Counted from the stretch's first letter, positions 8,716 through 18,168 are shown. The stretch: 64,000 nt of DNA from Vibrio mediterranei (GCF_900088415.1 NZ_FLLQ01000003.1:434001-498000), one strand, 5' to 3'. The notes: generated by a model from the sequence alone, not told the origin. A program made the numbers and translations.

Positions 8716-10992
8716 TTACTCACTAGTCAGTATTTTTTTGAACCCGTCCTCATTCTGAGAGGATGAGTGCACTTTTATTAGTCCTTGTTTTATAGCGGTT
8801 CGACATGCTTGTCGGATATCTTCAGTCGCTAAACTTGCAGCAGGTGCATTATCTATCGCCTTCAAATAAACCCAATGACTTTTACTTTCTTTCATACTGA
8901 CATCTCGCGCCATATGTGTAGCGATGAGTAATATGTCAAGCAGCTCTTTATCATTGATGGCGGTGTAGGCTCGCGGCAAGAATGGGTAGTTGGCCATGCC
9001 GACACGGACGATACGATTGATGTTTCGATTTGGCTCAAATTCGTCCACCCAACTTTGAATTTCTTCGAATAAGCTCTCTGCAGTTCGTGGCTTAATGCTC
9101 GGTTCAATATAGAGTAAGTTCGCGTCTGAGAAATGATAGATACGAGCAGGGCTTTCTATTTTGCTGCGGATAAATTCACCAAATGCACGTTCTAGTTCGA
9201 GACCCGATTTATAACCGTTTTGAAGGTACATATTTCTTAGGAACGGTACATCGATCATGACAAAACGAAGACGATCGCTTAAAGGCTCGTTAATAAGCTC
9301 ACCAACCTGCCACTGTTCAAAGTAGCTTTGGGTGCGCTGCAACGAACTTGGTAAGTTAGCGTTCAATAAACGTAGGTTCGGCAAACCAGAGCGAGCATGG
9401 GTAAATAGCGTGTCATTAAGCTCTTTTAACTCGGCTTTGTTACGTCGATAAACATAGAACAATCTCAGTCCCATCAGCGCCATGACAGATAGGGCACAGA
9501 ACAGACCAAAAGCGACTTTCTGGAACTTTTTCTGTTGCATCAGAGCATCTTTGAGCTCTTGTTTTTGTGTCTCGTAATGTAGACCCTGCTCAACAAATTG
9601 CTTTTGCTGTCTAAAGGCATCTTCACTTATTTGGTTAAGCTGATCTTGCTGGTAAATGCGCAGCGAATTGGCCTTCTTAATTTCATCGAGTGCTTGTTGG
9701 TAGTGACCTTGCTGTTCATGGCCCAACGCTAACAACTGGTATGCTTGCTGTTCTAGTGACGTTTGATTCAGGGATTTACTTAGCTCAAGTGCCTTGGTGG
9801 CATGTTCAATGACTTTGTCATTTTCTTGCTGGTGGTAAGCCAGTCCTGCGTAAAGCAGTGATGCACGTGCCTTAAGCGCGGGATAATCTGCATAACTTAA
9901 TAAGTTTTCTGCTCGAGTAAGATACTGCTCGGCAAGCGGATAGTTGTAGAGTTGCAAATACGTGGATGCCAAACTAATTCGAATATCGATGACTTTTTCG
10001 ATATTTTTATCGGTTGCTTGGTGGTCAATAACATTAAAGTAATGCACTAAAGCCAAGTTGTATTTCCCTTGAAGGAAATAAATATCCCCCATGAGCTTTA
10101 ACACATCCGCGAGGATGGGGGATTCAGGGTAATTGCCATAAAAATCGGCGGCTTGTGACAAGTGTTCAAGCGCTTTATCCAGTACCTGACGCTGCATGAA
10201 TAACTGCGCTAGCAATTGGTTAATATGTGCTAGCTGATCACTACTGTTCAGCTCGATTGCGGTCCAATAAGCGAGCAAGAGCTCAGATAGCGCTTCATTA
10301 TAGCGTCGGTAGCGAAGGAAGTGGGTACCATAAGCGGTATGGTATTCAACTTCCCATTTCGAAAGTTTATCTTGCGGTACGAATTCATTCGCCTTTTGAT
10401 ACATATGATTCGCGAGATCGTATTCATTTTCCGCCGAAGCTATCTCTGCTTGTAAGATTTTGATGCGGTAGCTGGTGCGGTTAGCAATGCTTTGGCCTTT
10501 ACGAATCGCCTCAAGGTCTTTTTCTATAGCCTTGAGCGCATCTAACGCTTTTGCCCCTTCGCTGTCTGTCAGCCACAGTAAACGTGTCTTGAGAATACGT
10601 ACATCCAGCTCTAAGAACAGCAAGTGGTATTGCTTGGTCATTGACTCGGCTTTATCCAAGCCTTGCAAGGCCTCGCGGACTCGCCCCAAGTTAAACTGGG
10701 CTTGAGAAGCGATGATTAACGCATTCACCGTACTTAATGGCGTTCGAATGCGTTGGTCGGTATCGTCACGAGATAGGTTTGGAAGGCGATCATCATTGGG
10801 CTCTGCAAAACTGCGGTTTGTCAGGTAGTCGGTCGCGATTTCTAGCGCTTTGCTTGGCTCAATTTCGACCAACTTATCCGCCTCAACCAAGAGGGGAGAA
10901 GTAAAAGACGACGTTGCATTCGCCACACTACTTAGAAGCGCTGCAAAAATCCCTAATACAACCCAAAATTTAGAGCCCATGAAAGTGTCCAT
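8716..10992 (-). CDS. TPR-repeat membrane protein with degenerate GGDEF-like domain
   Basis: The 758-residue protein has a signal sequence (about residues 8-27, ending ANA) and then a periplasmic array of tetratricopeptide-like helical repeats (about 30-470, including AEQYLTRAENLL and ALEHLSQAADFY). One membrane segment follows (about 493-515), and then a cytoplasmic domain (about 535-715) with GGDEF-fold traits such as LPNLRLLNANL. Where a cyclase would have RYGGDEF, it reads HFSDANLLYIEP, so catalysis is not expected. The likely role is sensing in the periplasm and signalling inward, perhaps to the next gene. The start is uncertain: an AGGA abuts the first ATG, and a second ATG lies at 10980. 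It begins 17 bases after queF and is probably co-transcribed with it. Confidence 0.8.
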   Translation of the reverse strand: MDTFMGSKFWVVLGIFAALLSSVANATSSFTSPLLVEADKLVEIEPSKALEIATDYLTNRSFAEPNDDRLPNLSRDDTDQRIRTPLSTVNALIIASQAQFNLGRVREALQGLDKAESMTKQYHLLFLELDVRILKTRLLWLTDSEGAKALDALKAIEKDLEAIRKGQSIANRTSYRIKILQAEIASAENEYDLANHMYQKANEFVPQDKLSKWEVEYHTAYGTHFLRYRRYNEALSELLLAYWTAIELNSSDQLAHINQLLAQLFMQRQVLDKALEHLSQAADFYGNYPESPILADVLKLMGDIYFLQGKYNLALVHYFNVIDHQATDKNIEKVIDIRISLASTYLQLYNYPLAEQYLTRAENLLSYADYPALKARASLLYAGLAYHQQENDKVIEHATKALELSKSLNQTSLEQQAYQLLALGHEQQGHYQQALDEIKKANSLRIYQQDQLNQISEDAFRQQKQFVEQGLHYETQKQELKDALMQQKKFQKVAFGLFCALSVMALMGLRLFYVYRRNKAELKELNDTLFTHARSGLPNLRLLNANLPSSLQRTQSYFEQWQVGELINEPLSDRLRFVMIDVPFLRNMYLQNGYKSGLELERAFGEFIRSKIESPARIYHFSDANLLYIEPSIKPRTAESLFEEIQSWVDEFEPNRNINRIVRVGMANYPFLPRAYTAINDKELLDILLIATHMARDVSMKESKSHWVYLKAIDNAPAASLATEDIRQACRTAIKQGLIKVHSSSQNEDGFKKILTSE

Positions 10993-11009
10993 TTCCTGAT
11001 GTTTAAAGG

Positions 11010-11855
11010 TTACTGTCTTGCCATACGAGCATTGTGCTCAGGTGCTTGATATTGATTAGAACGGTATGGGTTGATGTCTAAACCACCGCGACGAGTGTAT
11101 CTTGCATACACAGTTAACTTAGTTGGATTACAGTATTGCATCAAATCAGTGAAAATACGTTCGACACACTGTTCGTGGAATTCGTTGTGCTCGCGAAAGG
11201 ACACTAAGTAACGAAGTAACGCTTCTCGATCTATCTTTGCGCCTTGATATTGTATTTCCACGCTGCCCCAATCTGGCTGATTAGTGATCAAGCAGTTTGA
11301 TTTTAGCAGGTGGCTATGAAGCGCTTCCTCAACGATTTCATCACCCGCAGCATCTTTAAGAAGCTCTGCATCAAATTCGTAGTTATCGATGGTAATATCT
11401 TGGTCATCAATACATTCGCCTGCCATACCTACGATTTTGGTATTTTCGAAATCCGCGACAGGGATCAGTTTGACACTGACCGTTTCGCCTGCGCAGTTAG
11501 ACAGATCAGTTGCAATTGTGGACTGCACTTGCTCCCAAGTTGCAAATCGCGTTTGATTGTAGCTATTCAAATACAGTTTGAATGACTTCGACTCGATAAG
11601 GTTTGCACTCGTAGCTGGAATGGACACTTCACCGACCGCGACTTGAGGTAAACCTTTAGCATTGAGCCATGAGATTTCATATAGCGTCCAAATATCACAC
11701 CCTTGGAATGGCAGAGTTTCCCCTAGTTCAAGGTCATCACGATTTAAGCTTCTCGGCACTGGTTGCAATAAAGTGGCATCGTAGTGATTGGCGTACTCGG
11801 TTTTTTGGCCGAGGGTGAGACCTGAAAGCTCTTTAGCGTTGGAATATTTGCTCAT
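11010..11855 (-). CDS. queF: NADPH-dependent 7-cyano-7-deazaguanine reductase QueF
   Basis: QueF reduces the nitrile preQ0 to preQ1 in queuosine tRNA-modification synthesis. The 281 residues match the long two-domain (YqeM-type) proteobacterial enzyme (282 in E. coli). The QueF motif is [17 protein letters not shown] (residues 88-104). The catalytic cysteine is in [13 protein letters not shown] (Cys188), and the zinc/substrate region includes [13 protein letters not shown]. It is divergent from syd with a 110-base gap, and the TPR gene follows 17 bases after its stop. Confidence 0.96.
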   Translation of the reverse strand: MSKYSNAKELSGLTLGQKTEYANHYDATLLQPVPRSLNRDDLELGETLPFQGCDIWTLYEISWLNAKGLPQVAVGEVSIPATSANLIESKSFKLYLNSYNQTRFATWEQVQSTIATDLSNCAGETVSVKLIPVADFENTKIVGMAGECIDDQDITIDNYEFDAELLKDAAGDEIVEEALHSHLLKSNCLITNQPDWGSVEIQYQGAKIDREALLRYLVSFREHNEFHEQCVERIFTDLMQYCNPTKLTVYARYTRRGGLDINPYRSNQYQAPEHNARMARQ

Positions 11856-11965
11856 AATTGTGTGATATTTCGATTAGAATAAGCTGAATTTTACGAGATC
11901 CCTGAATAGCTGTCATCCTTTGTCGTGGTAAAACGCGTTGCAAGTGAAGGATAACTGGAGAGAAT

Positions 11966-12511
11966 ATGAATCAAAGTGTACAACAAGCTTTGGAGGCGTT
12001 TTCAAAACGCTATCAACAAGCATGGCAAGAAAAACATCAAACACTTCCTGCTAGTGAAGAATTGCATGGATTAGTTTCCCCATGTATTGATAGCAAAGAT
12101 GAGCAACAGGTTTATTGGACACATTGTCTTCGCGATGCCCCTGAGACGCTCGAAAACATCGAGCAAGGTATTGAGTTGAGCCTTCACGATGACATTAAAG
12201 GTTTTTACGGCCATCAATATAGTGCTGATATGGAAGCAACTTGGCAGGGTAACGAACTGACCTTACTGCAAGTTTGGAGTGACGATGATTTTACTCGTTT
12301 GCAAGAAAATATCTTGGGCCACTTGGTGACACAAAGAAGGTTGAAGCTCAAGCCTACGGTATTTATCGCGGCAACCGATGCCGATATGGACGTGATTTCA
12401 ATTTGCAACATCACTGGAAATGTCATTCTGGAGCGTTTGGGTACCGATAGAAGAGATGTGATTGCTGAAGATATCGTCACTTTCCTCGATGGATTGGAGC
12501 CTAACGTTTAA
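11966..12511 (+). CDS. syd: SecY-interacting protein Syd
   Basis: Syd binds SecY at the cytoplasmic membrane face and can interfere with improperly assembled translocons. The 181-residue length equals E. coli Syd, and the acidic, concave-surface family features are present, such as [19 protein letters not shown] and [19 protein letters not shown]. It is cytosolic, with no signal peptide. The DUF2310 gene starts two bases after its stop, so the two are probably co-translated. Confidence 0.93.
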   Translation: MNQSVQQALEAFSKRYQQAWQEKHQTLPASEELHGLVSPCIDSKDEQQVYWTHCLRDAPETLENIEQGIELSLHDDIKGFYGHQYSADMEATWQGNELTLLQVWSDDDFTRLQENILGHLVTQRRLKLKPTVFIAATDADMDVISICNITGNVILERLGTDRRDVIAEDIVTFLDGLEPNV

Positions 12512-12513
12512 TT

Positions 12514-13290
12514 ATGTATGTTGTTGAGCTTCATTTTGAGTGTTTTGATAACACCACTATCAGCGCAGTAGAAAAAGGCATTAATGGCCTGATGGATGCG
12601 CTGCGATATAACGGTCAGGTATTAGGGCGTGAATTTCCCATAGTGATGGGGGAAGGGGAATTTTTTGTACGAGCTGTGTGTCCTGAACAAGAAAGCCTGC
12701 ATCCCAAACATCACTCTGATTTTGTGAAAGTCTGTCTTAAGCGTTTATCAGAGGCATGCTTGCTCGCACCTAAAGTAAGGTTATTGGGGCGCGATATTAA
12801 TTCAGAGCAAGCCGCAGAGGACGAAGTGCCAAGTTGGCAGGTGCTTTATACCACCTATGTGCACACTTGTTCTCCACTTCGAAGTGGTGAGACCTTATTG
12901 CCTATTCCGCTCTACCGAAACCCTCCGACTTTAAATGGAGACCATAAGTCGGTCATTAAATGGCAAACCGAATGGCAAGCTTGCGATGAGATTCAGATGG
13001 CAGGGGGATGTAAAGCGGAGCATGCCGCATTACGAGAACTATCGGACACTGGCAGTGATATTTTCCGTCGTGGTTGGGATATACGTGGCCGCATTGAGTA
13101 CATTACGCAAATTCCAACCTATTACTATCTCTACAAAGTTGGTGGTAAAGATCTAGCAGAAGAGAAAGCTCGCAAATGCCCTAAATGTGGTGGTGAGTGG
13201 CTACTTGATGAGCCTTTGCATGACATTTTCTACTTCAAATGCGATACCTGCCGAATAGTGTCGAATATTTCTTGGGATCATCTGAAGTAA
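12514..13290 (+). CDS. DUF2310 zinc-ribbon protein
   Basis: This is a 258-residue cytoplasmic protein of the DUF2310 family, of unknown function. Its C-terminus carries a four-cysteine zinc ribbon, CPKCGGEW followed by CDTC (about residues 220-246), which suggests nucleic-acid or protein binding. The N-terminal part is a family-specific domain with YVHTCSPLRSGETLLPIPLY. It is tightly coupled to syd (2-base gap). A bidirectional terminator follows. Confidence 0.85.
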   Translation: MYVVELHFECFDNTTISAVEKGINGLMDALRYNGQVLGREFPIVMGEGEFFVRAVCPEQESLHPKHHSDFVKVCLKRLSEACLLAPKVRLLGRDINSEQAAEDEVPSWQVLYTTYVHTCSPLRSGETLLPIPLYRNPPTLNGDHKSVIKWQTEWQACDEIQMAGGCKAEHAALRELSDTGSDIFRRGWDIRGRIEYITQIPTYYYLYKVGGKDLAEEKARKCPKCGGEWLLDEPLHDIFYFKCDTCRIVSNISWDHLK

Positions 13291-13318
13291 AACAGTTTGA
13301 ACGCAGGGTTTAGAACGT

Positions 13319-13353
13319 AAAAAAGGTTGAAGCGAGATGCTTCAACCTTTTTT
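13319..13353. terminator. Bidirectional terminator between DUF2310 gene and metQ
   Basis: GGTTGAAGC pairs with GCTTCAACC around a 5-base loop, with six A residues before and six T residues after. It can end both the syd transcript (plus) and the metNIQ transcript (minus). Confidence 0.92.
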
Positions 13354-13376
13354 GTATCTGAGTTAAAAGCGAGTCA

Positions 13377-14186
13377 TTACCAGCCTTTAACAACACCACC
13401 TTGGAAGATATCAGAAGCGGCGTTGTAGACTTCGTCAGTTTGGTATGCTTTAACGAAGTTTTGTACATTTTCAGCGTTTACATTGTCTTCACGAGCCACG
13501 ATAAGGTTTACGTATGGCGACTCTTTATCTTCAACAAATACGCCGTCTTTTTGAGGTGTTAGGTTGATAGAGCTAGCGTACGTAGTGTTAATGACTGACA
13601 GCGCAACATCGTCGAGTGAACGTGGAAGTTGAGCAGCGTCAAGCTCAACGATAGTGATGTTTTTCGGATTGCTCTCGATGTCACGAACGGTAGCCAGTAG
13701 ACCAACGCCATCACGTAGCGTGATCAGACCTTGTTGCTCAAGAAGCAGTAGAGAACGACCTAGGTTTGTTGGATCGTTTGGTACTGCAATGCGAGCACCA
13801 TCTTGGATTTCATCCACAGACTTTACTTGCTTAGAGTAGCCTGCGATAGGGTAGACAAATGTGTTGCCTGCAACAGTCAGCTTATAGTTGCGGTCAGCAA
13901 CTTGTTGATCCAAATATGGTTTATGTTGGAACGCGTTGATATCAATAGAGCCATCATCTAACGCTGCATTTGGCGTCACGTAATCTGTGAAGGTAACCAA
14001 CTCAACATCAAGGTTGTATTTTTCTTTTGCCACTTTCGCTGCTACTTCTGCAACCTGTGCTTCTGCACCGGCCATAACACCAACTTTGATTTTGCTAGTA
14101 TCGGCTTCTTTCTCACCACAACCGGCTAGAACGAGTGCAGACGCTGCTGCTGCGATTGCGAGTAAATTCTTAACGTTGAATTTCAT
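13377..14186 (-). CDS. metQ: D-methionine-binding lipoprotein MetQ
   Basis: MetQ is the lipid-anchored periplasmic binding protein of the MetNIQ methionine ABC importer. The 269 residues start with a lipoprotein signal (lipobox VLAGC, Cys23). They continue as a NLPA/MetQ-family solute-binding domain with the family segments KVGVMAGAEAQV, DINAFQHKPYLDQQ and AVPNDPTNLGRSLLLLE. It is the last gene of metN-metI-metQ, 33 bases after metI, and ends at the shared terminator. Confidence 0.96.
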   Translation of the reverse strand: MKFNVKNLLAIAAAASALVLAGCGEKEADTSKIKVGVMAGAEAQVAEVAAKVAKEKYNLDVELVTFTDYVTPNAALDDGSIDINAFQHKPYLDQQVADRNYKLTVAGNTFVYPIAGYSKQVKSVDEIQDGARIAVPNDPTNLGRSLLLLEQQGLITLRDGVGLLATVRDIESNPKNITIVELDAAQLPRSLDDVALSVINTTYASSINLTPQKDGVFVEDKESPYVNLIVAREDNVNAENVQNFVKAYQTDEVYNAASDIFQGGVVKGW

Positions 14187-14219
14187 GACTCTCTCCTTGT
14201 TATAAATCTAAAACTTCAA

Positions 14220-14903
14220 TTATCTGTGGTCTACTCGGCGCACAATAGCGTCGCCAATAGACTGAATAATTTGTACTAATACGATGAGCATGACGACAGT
14301 AACTGCCATGATAACCACATCATATCGGTGGAATCCGTAACGTATCGCGACATCACCAAGACCACCGCCACCGACTGTGCCAGCCATTGCTGAGTAGCTT
14401 ACAAGTGTCACTAATGTAATTGTCACTGAATTGACAATAGTAGGTAATGCTTCAGGAAGCAGCACTTTGGTAATAATTTGATAAGGGGTAGCACCCATTG
14501 ACTGTGCCGCTTCCACTAAGCCCGTTGGAACTTCAAGCAAGGCGCCTTCAATTAAACGAGCGACAAATGGAATAGCCCCTACTGTTAATGGCACGATGGC
14601 TGCAGTTGTACCAATAAAGGTACCGATGAGCATTTTGGTCACTGGAATGATGGCGACCATTAACACTAAGAATGGTACAGAACGGCCTACGTTGACTATG
14701 GCACCTAGCACACTATTTAGGCGTGGATTTTCCAGCAAGCCACCTTTCTTCGTTGTATGGAGAATCACCCCTAGCGGAATACCTACTGCGAAGCCAACAA
14801 TGCCAGCAACAGCGACCATGTAGAGCGTTTCCCATGTCGCGCCGAGCAGTAGATTGCTATTAAGTGATAGCCATTCAGAGACAGTATTAAAGGACATAGC
14901 CAA
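14220..14903 (-). CDS. metI: D-methionine ABC transporter permease MetI
   Basis: MetI is the inner-membrane permease of the methionine importer. The 227 residues have five hydrophobic segments and the ABC EAA-loop signature [24 protein letters not shown], positioned to dock with MetN. The start overlaps the end of metN by 17 bases. It supports translational coupling in the metNIQ operon. Confidence 0.96.
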   Translation of the reverse strand: MAMSFNTVSEWLSLNSNLLLGATWETLYMVAVAGIVGFAVGIPLGVILHTTKKGGLLENPRLNSVLGAIVNVGRSVPFLVLMVAIIPVTKMLIGTFIGTTAAIVPLTVGAIPFVARLIEGALLEVPTGLVEAAQSMGATPYQIITKVLLPEALPTIVNSVTITLVTLVSYSAMAGTVGGGGLGDVAIRYGFHRYDVVIMAVTVVMLIVLVQIIQSIGDAIVRRVDHR

Positions 14904-15921
14904 GTACCTCTACTTTTACATTGTGGTCACGAAGGTATTGGATTGCTGCATTATCATCGCTTTCATTACCGAATAACTCAGCGACCATCATGCCAAATTT
15001 AACCCCACCGGCATAATCAAGATCTGAGCTGAGAATGCTCACATCAATGTTGTATTTGCGCGCAATTTGCGTCATTAGCGGTGCGTCAACGGTTGCTCCA
15101 GTGAACTCAAGGCGTACCAGTGGGTAACTGCCTTCAACTCGTTCGGTTTGCAAACGAGCCTGATAATCTTCCGGAATGGAAAGATCGAGTGTGGAGCGAA
15201 TAAATTCGTGCGCGAGCTCGGTTTTAGGATGAGCGAAGATTTCGCCCACAGTGCCTTTCTCTACAAGGCGACCATCACCAATGATTGCCACTTCATGGCA
15301 GATGCTTTTCACCACATCCATTTCATGAGTAATAAGTAACATGGTGATTTTAAGTTTACGGTTAATTTCTTTGAGCAGTTCAAGAATAGACTGAGTTGTC
15401 GCAGGGTCCAGTGCGCTCGTCGCTTCATCGCATAGCAGAACTTTAGGATCAGAAGCCAAGGCTCGAGCAATGGCGATGCGCTGTTTTTGTCCGCCACTCA
15501 GGTTAGCCGGATAGGTGTCACGCTTGTCGGCAAGGCCTACTAATTTAAGCAGTTCAGAGACTTTGTTCTCGATATCAGAGCTCGCTTTACCTGCAAGCTC
15601 AAGTGGTAACGCGACGTTCTCAAATACGGTGCGAGATGAAAGCAGATTAAAGTGCTGAAAGATCATGCCAATGTTGCGGCGCGTTTCGCTGAGCTCTGAC
15701 TTGGACAGTTTAGTCAGGTCAATACCATCAACAATGACTGCTCCAGACGTCGGTGCTTCTAGCATGTTAACGCAACGAATCAGGGTACTTTTCCCTGCAC
15801 CGGATGAGCCAATCACACCAAAGATGGTGCCTTCAGCAATATGAAGGTTAATATCAGACAAAGCGTTGATTTCCTTTGTCCCTTGATAAAACACTTTGTT
15901 TACCTGATTAATTTCGATCAT
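14887..15921 (-). CDS. metN: Methionine ABC transporter ATP-binding protein MetN
   Basis: MetN is the ATPase of the methionine importer. The 344 residues include Walker [10 protein letters not shown] (residues 38-46), signature [15 protein letters not shown] and Walker [16 protein letters not shown]-terminal NIL domain (about 265-340) binds methionine and gives transinhibition in this family. It is the first gene of the operon, downstream of a strong-looking promoter with adjacent MetJ boxes and divergent from gmhB. E. coli has the same gmhB-metNIQ arrangement. Confidence 0.97.
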   Translation of the reverse strand: MIEINQVNKVFYQGTKEINALSDINLHIAEGTIFGVIGSSGAGKSTLIRCVNMLEAPTSGAVIVDGIDLTKLSKSELSETRRNIGMIFQHFNLLSSRTVFENVALPLELAGKASSDIENKVSELLKLVGLADKRDTYPANLSGGQKQRIAIARALASDPKVLLCDEATSALDPATTQSILELLKEINRKLKITMLLITHEMDVVKSICHEVAIIGDGRLVEKGTVGEIFAHPKTELAHEFIRSTLDLSIPEDYQARLQTERVEGSYPLVRLEFTGATVDAPLMTQIARKYNIDVSILSSDLDYAGGVKFGMMVAELFGNESDDNAAIQYLRDHNVKVEVLGYVL

Positions 15922-15982
15922 CTAAGCAACCTGAACCCAATGAGTAGCATAAAAGTTTGAACTACATCTCAATTGATAGAAG

Positions 15983-16011
15983 ATGCTATGGGTTTCACCG
16001 ATTTGTGTCAA
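15983..16011 (-). promoter_or_regulatory. metNIQ promoter
   Basis: On the minus strand TTGACA (16011-16006) and TAGCAT (15988-15983) are 17 bases apart. The leader to metN is about 55 bases. Confidence 0.65.
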
Positions 16012-16012
16012 T

Positions 16013-16044
16013 AGATATTTTTACGTCTAGACGTCTAAACGGCA
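16013..16044. promoter_or_regulatory. MetJ operator (tandem met boxes)
   Basis: Four contiguous 8-bp units match the AGACGTCT met box with 5, 6, 8 and 5 identities. They read AGATATTT, TTACGTCT, AGACGTCT and AAACGGCA. The array lies immediately upstream of the metN -35 box, where bound MetJ-SAM would repress. Confidence 0.88.
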
Positions 16045-16120
16045 TTTTCATAGTGATGTGGATATAAAAGCATGTAATAATTCATGTCATTAGCACTTAT
16101 CTAGAGCAAGAGAGTAACCT

Positions 16121-16672
16121 GTGGCAAAACCAGCTGTGTTTTTAGACCGTGATGGCGTAATCAATATCGACCATGGCTATGTAAGCGATGAACATGACTT
16201 CGAATATGTTGAAGGTGTATTTGAAGCGACTAAAAAGTTACAAGATATGGGCTACATGCTCGTACTGGTAACGAACCAGTCTGGGATCGCTCGTGGTATG
16301 TTCTCAGAAGACCGCTTTTTGTCTCTAACTCAATGGATGGACTGGAACTTCTCAGATAATGGCGTCGAATTTGACGGTATTTACTACTGCCCTCATCATC
16401 CAGAGCACGGTGTTGGTGACTACAAACAAGATTGTGATTGTCGCAAACCAAAGCCGGGAATGTTCATTTCGGCAAGAGATTTTCTCAAGATAGACATGGC
16501 TAAATCCGTTATGGTGGGTGACAAAGCAGAAGATATGATGGCGGCTGAAGCGGCTGGTGTGGGTACTAAGATTTTAGTTCGTACAGGTAAGCCTGTTACT
16601 GAGCGCGGTGAGTCCATTGCGACTACGGTTCTTAATAGCATCCGCGACGTACCAGCGTATCTTGCTAAATAG
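16121..16672 (+). CDS. gmhB: D-glycero-beta-D-manno-heptose-1,7-bisphosphate 7-phosphatase
   Basis: GmhB removes the 7-phosphate in ADP-heptose synthesis for the LPS inner core. The 183-residue HAD phosphatase has FLDRDGVIN (nucleophile aspartate), VTNQSG and the motif-IV region [10 protein letters not shown]. The family zinc site is CPHHPE with CDCRKPKPG. It starts with GTG. It is divergent from metN and shares the MetJ-box intergenic region. Confidence 0.95.
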   Translation: MAKPAVFLDRDGVINIDHGYVSDEHDFEYVEGVFEATKKLQDMGYMLVLVTNQSGIARGMFSEDRFLSLTQWMDWNFSDNGVEFDGIYYCPHHPEHGVGDYKQDCDCRKPKPGMFISARDFLKIDMAKSVMVGDKAEDMMAAEAAGVGTKILVRTGKPVTERGESIATTVLNSIRDVPAYLAK

Positions 16673-16712
16673 ACACAAACTGAATGGGTGTTGGCCTTAA
16701 AGAGGAGAAATG

Positions 16713-17078
16713 ATGCTTTCAATTGCAAAAAAAACGTTGTTACCCGTTTTATTGGTGAGTGGATTGGCGGCATGCAGTAGTGGAGGACAAACGGAATCCA
16801 CAGCTGGTAATTATCATGTGCTCCAATATGAGTGTGATAGTCAAAATTTCCAGGTCACTCAACTTTCCAGTGAACAAATCCTTTTGCTGATAGATAAGAC
16901 GGAATATCCGTTGCATCGAGTCCCCTCAGCATCCGGCGTGCGCTATACCTTGGATGGTGAATCGCAAACCGATTCTAATATTGAGTTGTTCAGTAAAGGT
17001 CGAGAAGGCATGCTGACAATGAATGGTGTCACTGATAAGTCCTGCCGTATGACCACACGCAGTATTCCTAAAGGCTAA
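16713..17078 (+). CDS. MliC-family lysozyme inhibitor lipoprotein
   Basis: This is a predicted lipoprotein of about 121 residues that protects peptidoglycan from host c-type lysozyme. The signal ends in a lipobox (LAAC, Cys21). The mature part has the MliC hallmarks YECDSQNF and VPSASGVRY, the loop that enters the lysozyme active site, and a paired late cysteine. GAGGAG lies 5 bases before the ATG at 16713, so I prefer it to the adjacent ATG at 16710. The stop overlaps the treR start (TAATG), an unusual coupling to a sugar regulator. Confidence 0.85.
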   Translation: MLSIAKKTLLPVLLVSGLAACSSGGQTESTAGNYHVLQYECDSQNFQVTQLSSEQILLLIDKTEYPLHRVPSASGVRYTLDGESQTDSNIELFSKGREGMLTMNGVTDKSCRMTTRSIPKG

Positions 17079-18022
17079 TGACTAAAAAACTGACCATACT
17101 TGATATCGCGAAACTATCGGGAGTCGGCAAATCGACCGTCTCTCGAGTGTTGACCAATGACCCCAAAGTTAAGCCTGAGACTCGCGAAAAGGTAGAGCAG
17201 GTGATCGCGGAGCATGGTTATGTTCCGTCAAAATCGGCTCAGTCTATGCGAGGTGGTGGAGCTCAGAACGTGATTGGTGTGATCATTTCTCGATTGGATT
17301 CCCCTTCTGAAAACAAAGCCGTCAGCAGCATGCTTAATGTACTTTATGCGGCAGGCTATGACGTGGTGATTATGGAAAGCCAGTTCGATCCGGTGAAAAC
17401 TAATGAGCATCTTAACGTGTTGCGAAAGCGAAATGTGGATGGGGTAATAGTGTTTGGTTTTACCGAGTTGGATCTGGATGCCGTGGCAGATTGGGATGAA
17501 AAGGTAGTTGTGATTGCGATGGATACCGATCGAGTGTCGTCGATCAATTACGACAATGCCGGTTTGATCCATGCGGTTCTCAATAAGCTTAAAGATCAAG
17601 GCGTGAGTGATCTGGCGTTTATTGGTGTAGATCCTGAAGATAAAACTACAGGTTTAGCTCGCTTAAACGCTTATCAAGTTTGGTGTGAAGAGCAGCAATT
17701 GCCGGCTCGGTTTCGTACCGGAGCACTTCATCATGAGAGTGCATACTCACTAGTGGATGATGTGGTGAGTGATTCTCTGCAAGCCATTGTCTGTGCCAGC
17801 GATACTCTAGCACTGGGCACCATTAAGCGCTTACAAGAGTTAGGAAGAGAGGACATTATTGTCACGGGTATTGGTGGCAATGAATTGTTGTCATTTTTAT
17901 TCCCAAATATCTACAGTATTGATCCTGGCTATCATCAAGCAGGTGAAAAAGCAGCTAACCTATTGATTAAGCAGTTGAAAGGCGACGCTGTCGTCTCTCA
18001 TCTCACACAAGAAGCTGTGTAA
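17078..18022 (+). CDS. treR: Trehalose operon repressor TreR (LacI family)
   Basis: TreR represses treBC and is induced by trehalose-6-phosphate. The 314 residues begin with a LacI-type helix-turn-helix and hinge (LTILDIAKLSGVGKSTVSRV, about residues 4-25), followed by a periplasmic-binding-protein-like effector domain with the family segment ASDTLALGTIKRLQELG. It is about 230 bases upstream of treB on the same strand, with two near-perfect operator palindromes between. Its start overlaps the stop of the lysozyme-inhibitor gene. Confidence 0.95.
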   Translation: MTKKLTILDIAKLSGVGKSTVSRVLTNDPKVKPETREKVEQVIAEHGYVPSKSAQSMRGGGAQNVIGVIISRLDSPSENKAVSSMLNVLYAAGYDVVIMESQFDPVKTNEHLNVLRKRNVDGVIVFGFTELDLDAVADWDEKVVVIAMDTDRVSSINYDNAGLIHAVLNKLKDQGVSDLAFIGVDPEDKTTGLARLNAYQVWCEEQQLPARFRTGALHHESAYSLVDDVVSDSLQAIVCASDTLALGTIKRLQELGREDIIVTGIGGNELLSFLFPNIYSIDPGYHQAGEKAANLLIKQLKGDAVVSHLTQEAV

Positions 18023-18097
18023 AAACGGCTTCTACTCTGTCTTCTTATCCTTTTCTTTTGATGCATTTCTCTACAATTATTGTGATCACTCTCAACT

Positions 18098-18115
18098 AAT
18101 GGGAATGTTCCCATT
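18098..18115. promoter_or_regulatory. TreR operator 1
   Basis: This is a perfect 18-bp palindrome with arms AATGGGAA and TTCCCATT around TG. It has the LacI-family inverted-repeat form. A weak CRP-like TGTGATCACTCTCAAC lies just upstream at 18081. Confidence 0.8.
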
Positions 18116-18154
18116 TACGTTTTTTTCTCGTATGTCACACTGCATTTAGATTTT

Positions 18155-18168
18155 TGGGAATGTTCCCA
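18155..18168. promoter_or_regulatory. TreR operator 2
   Basis: TGGGAATGTTCCCA repeats the core of operator 1, centred 55 bp downstream of it. A candidate treB -10 (TATTAT, 18183-18188) follows closely, so repressor bound here would block RNA polymerase. Confidence 0.82.

Noticed and set aside
11856..11965. A preQ1 riboswitch upstream of queF
   Set aside because: No C-rich loop or pseudoknot pattern is visible in the short gap. Such riboswitches are not expected here.
16420..16773. A 117-codon open frame antisense across gmhB and the MliC gene
   Set aside because: It overlaps two well-supported genes and shows no family features.
17228..17599. A 123-codon open frame antisense to treR
   Set aside because: Fully within treR, with no signal, domain or ribosome site. 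The treR frame explains the sequence.
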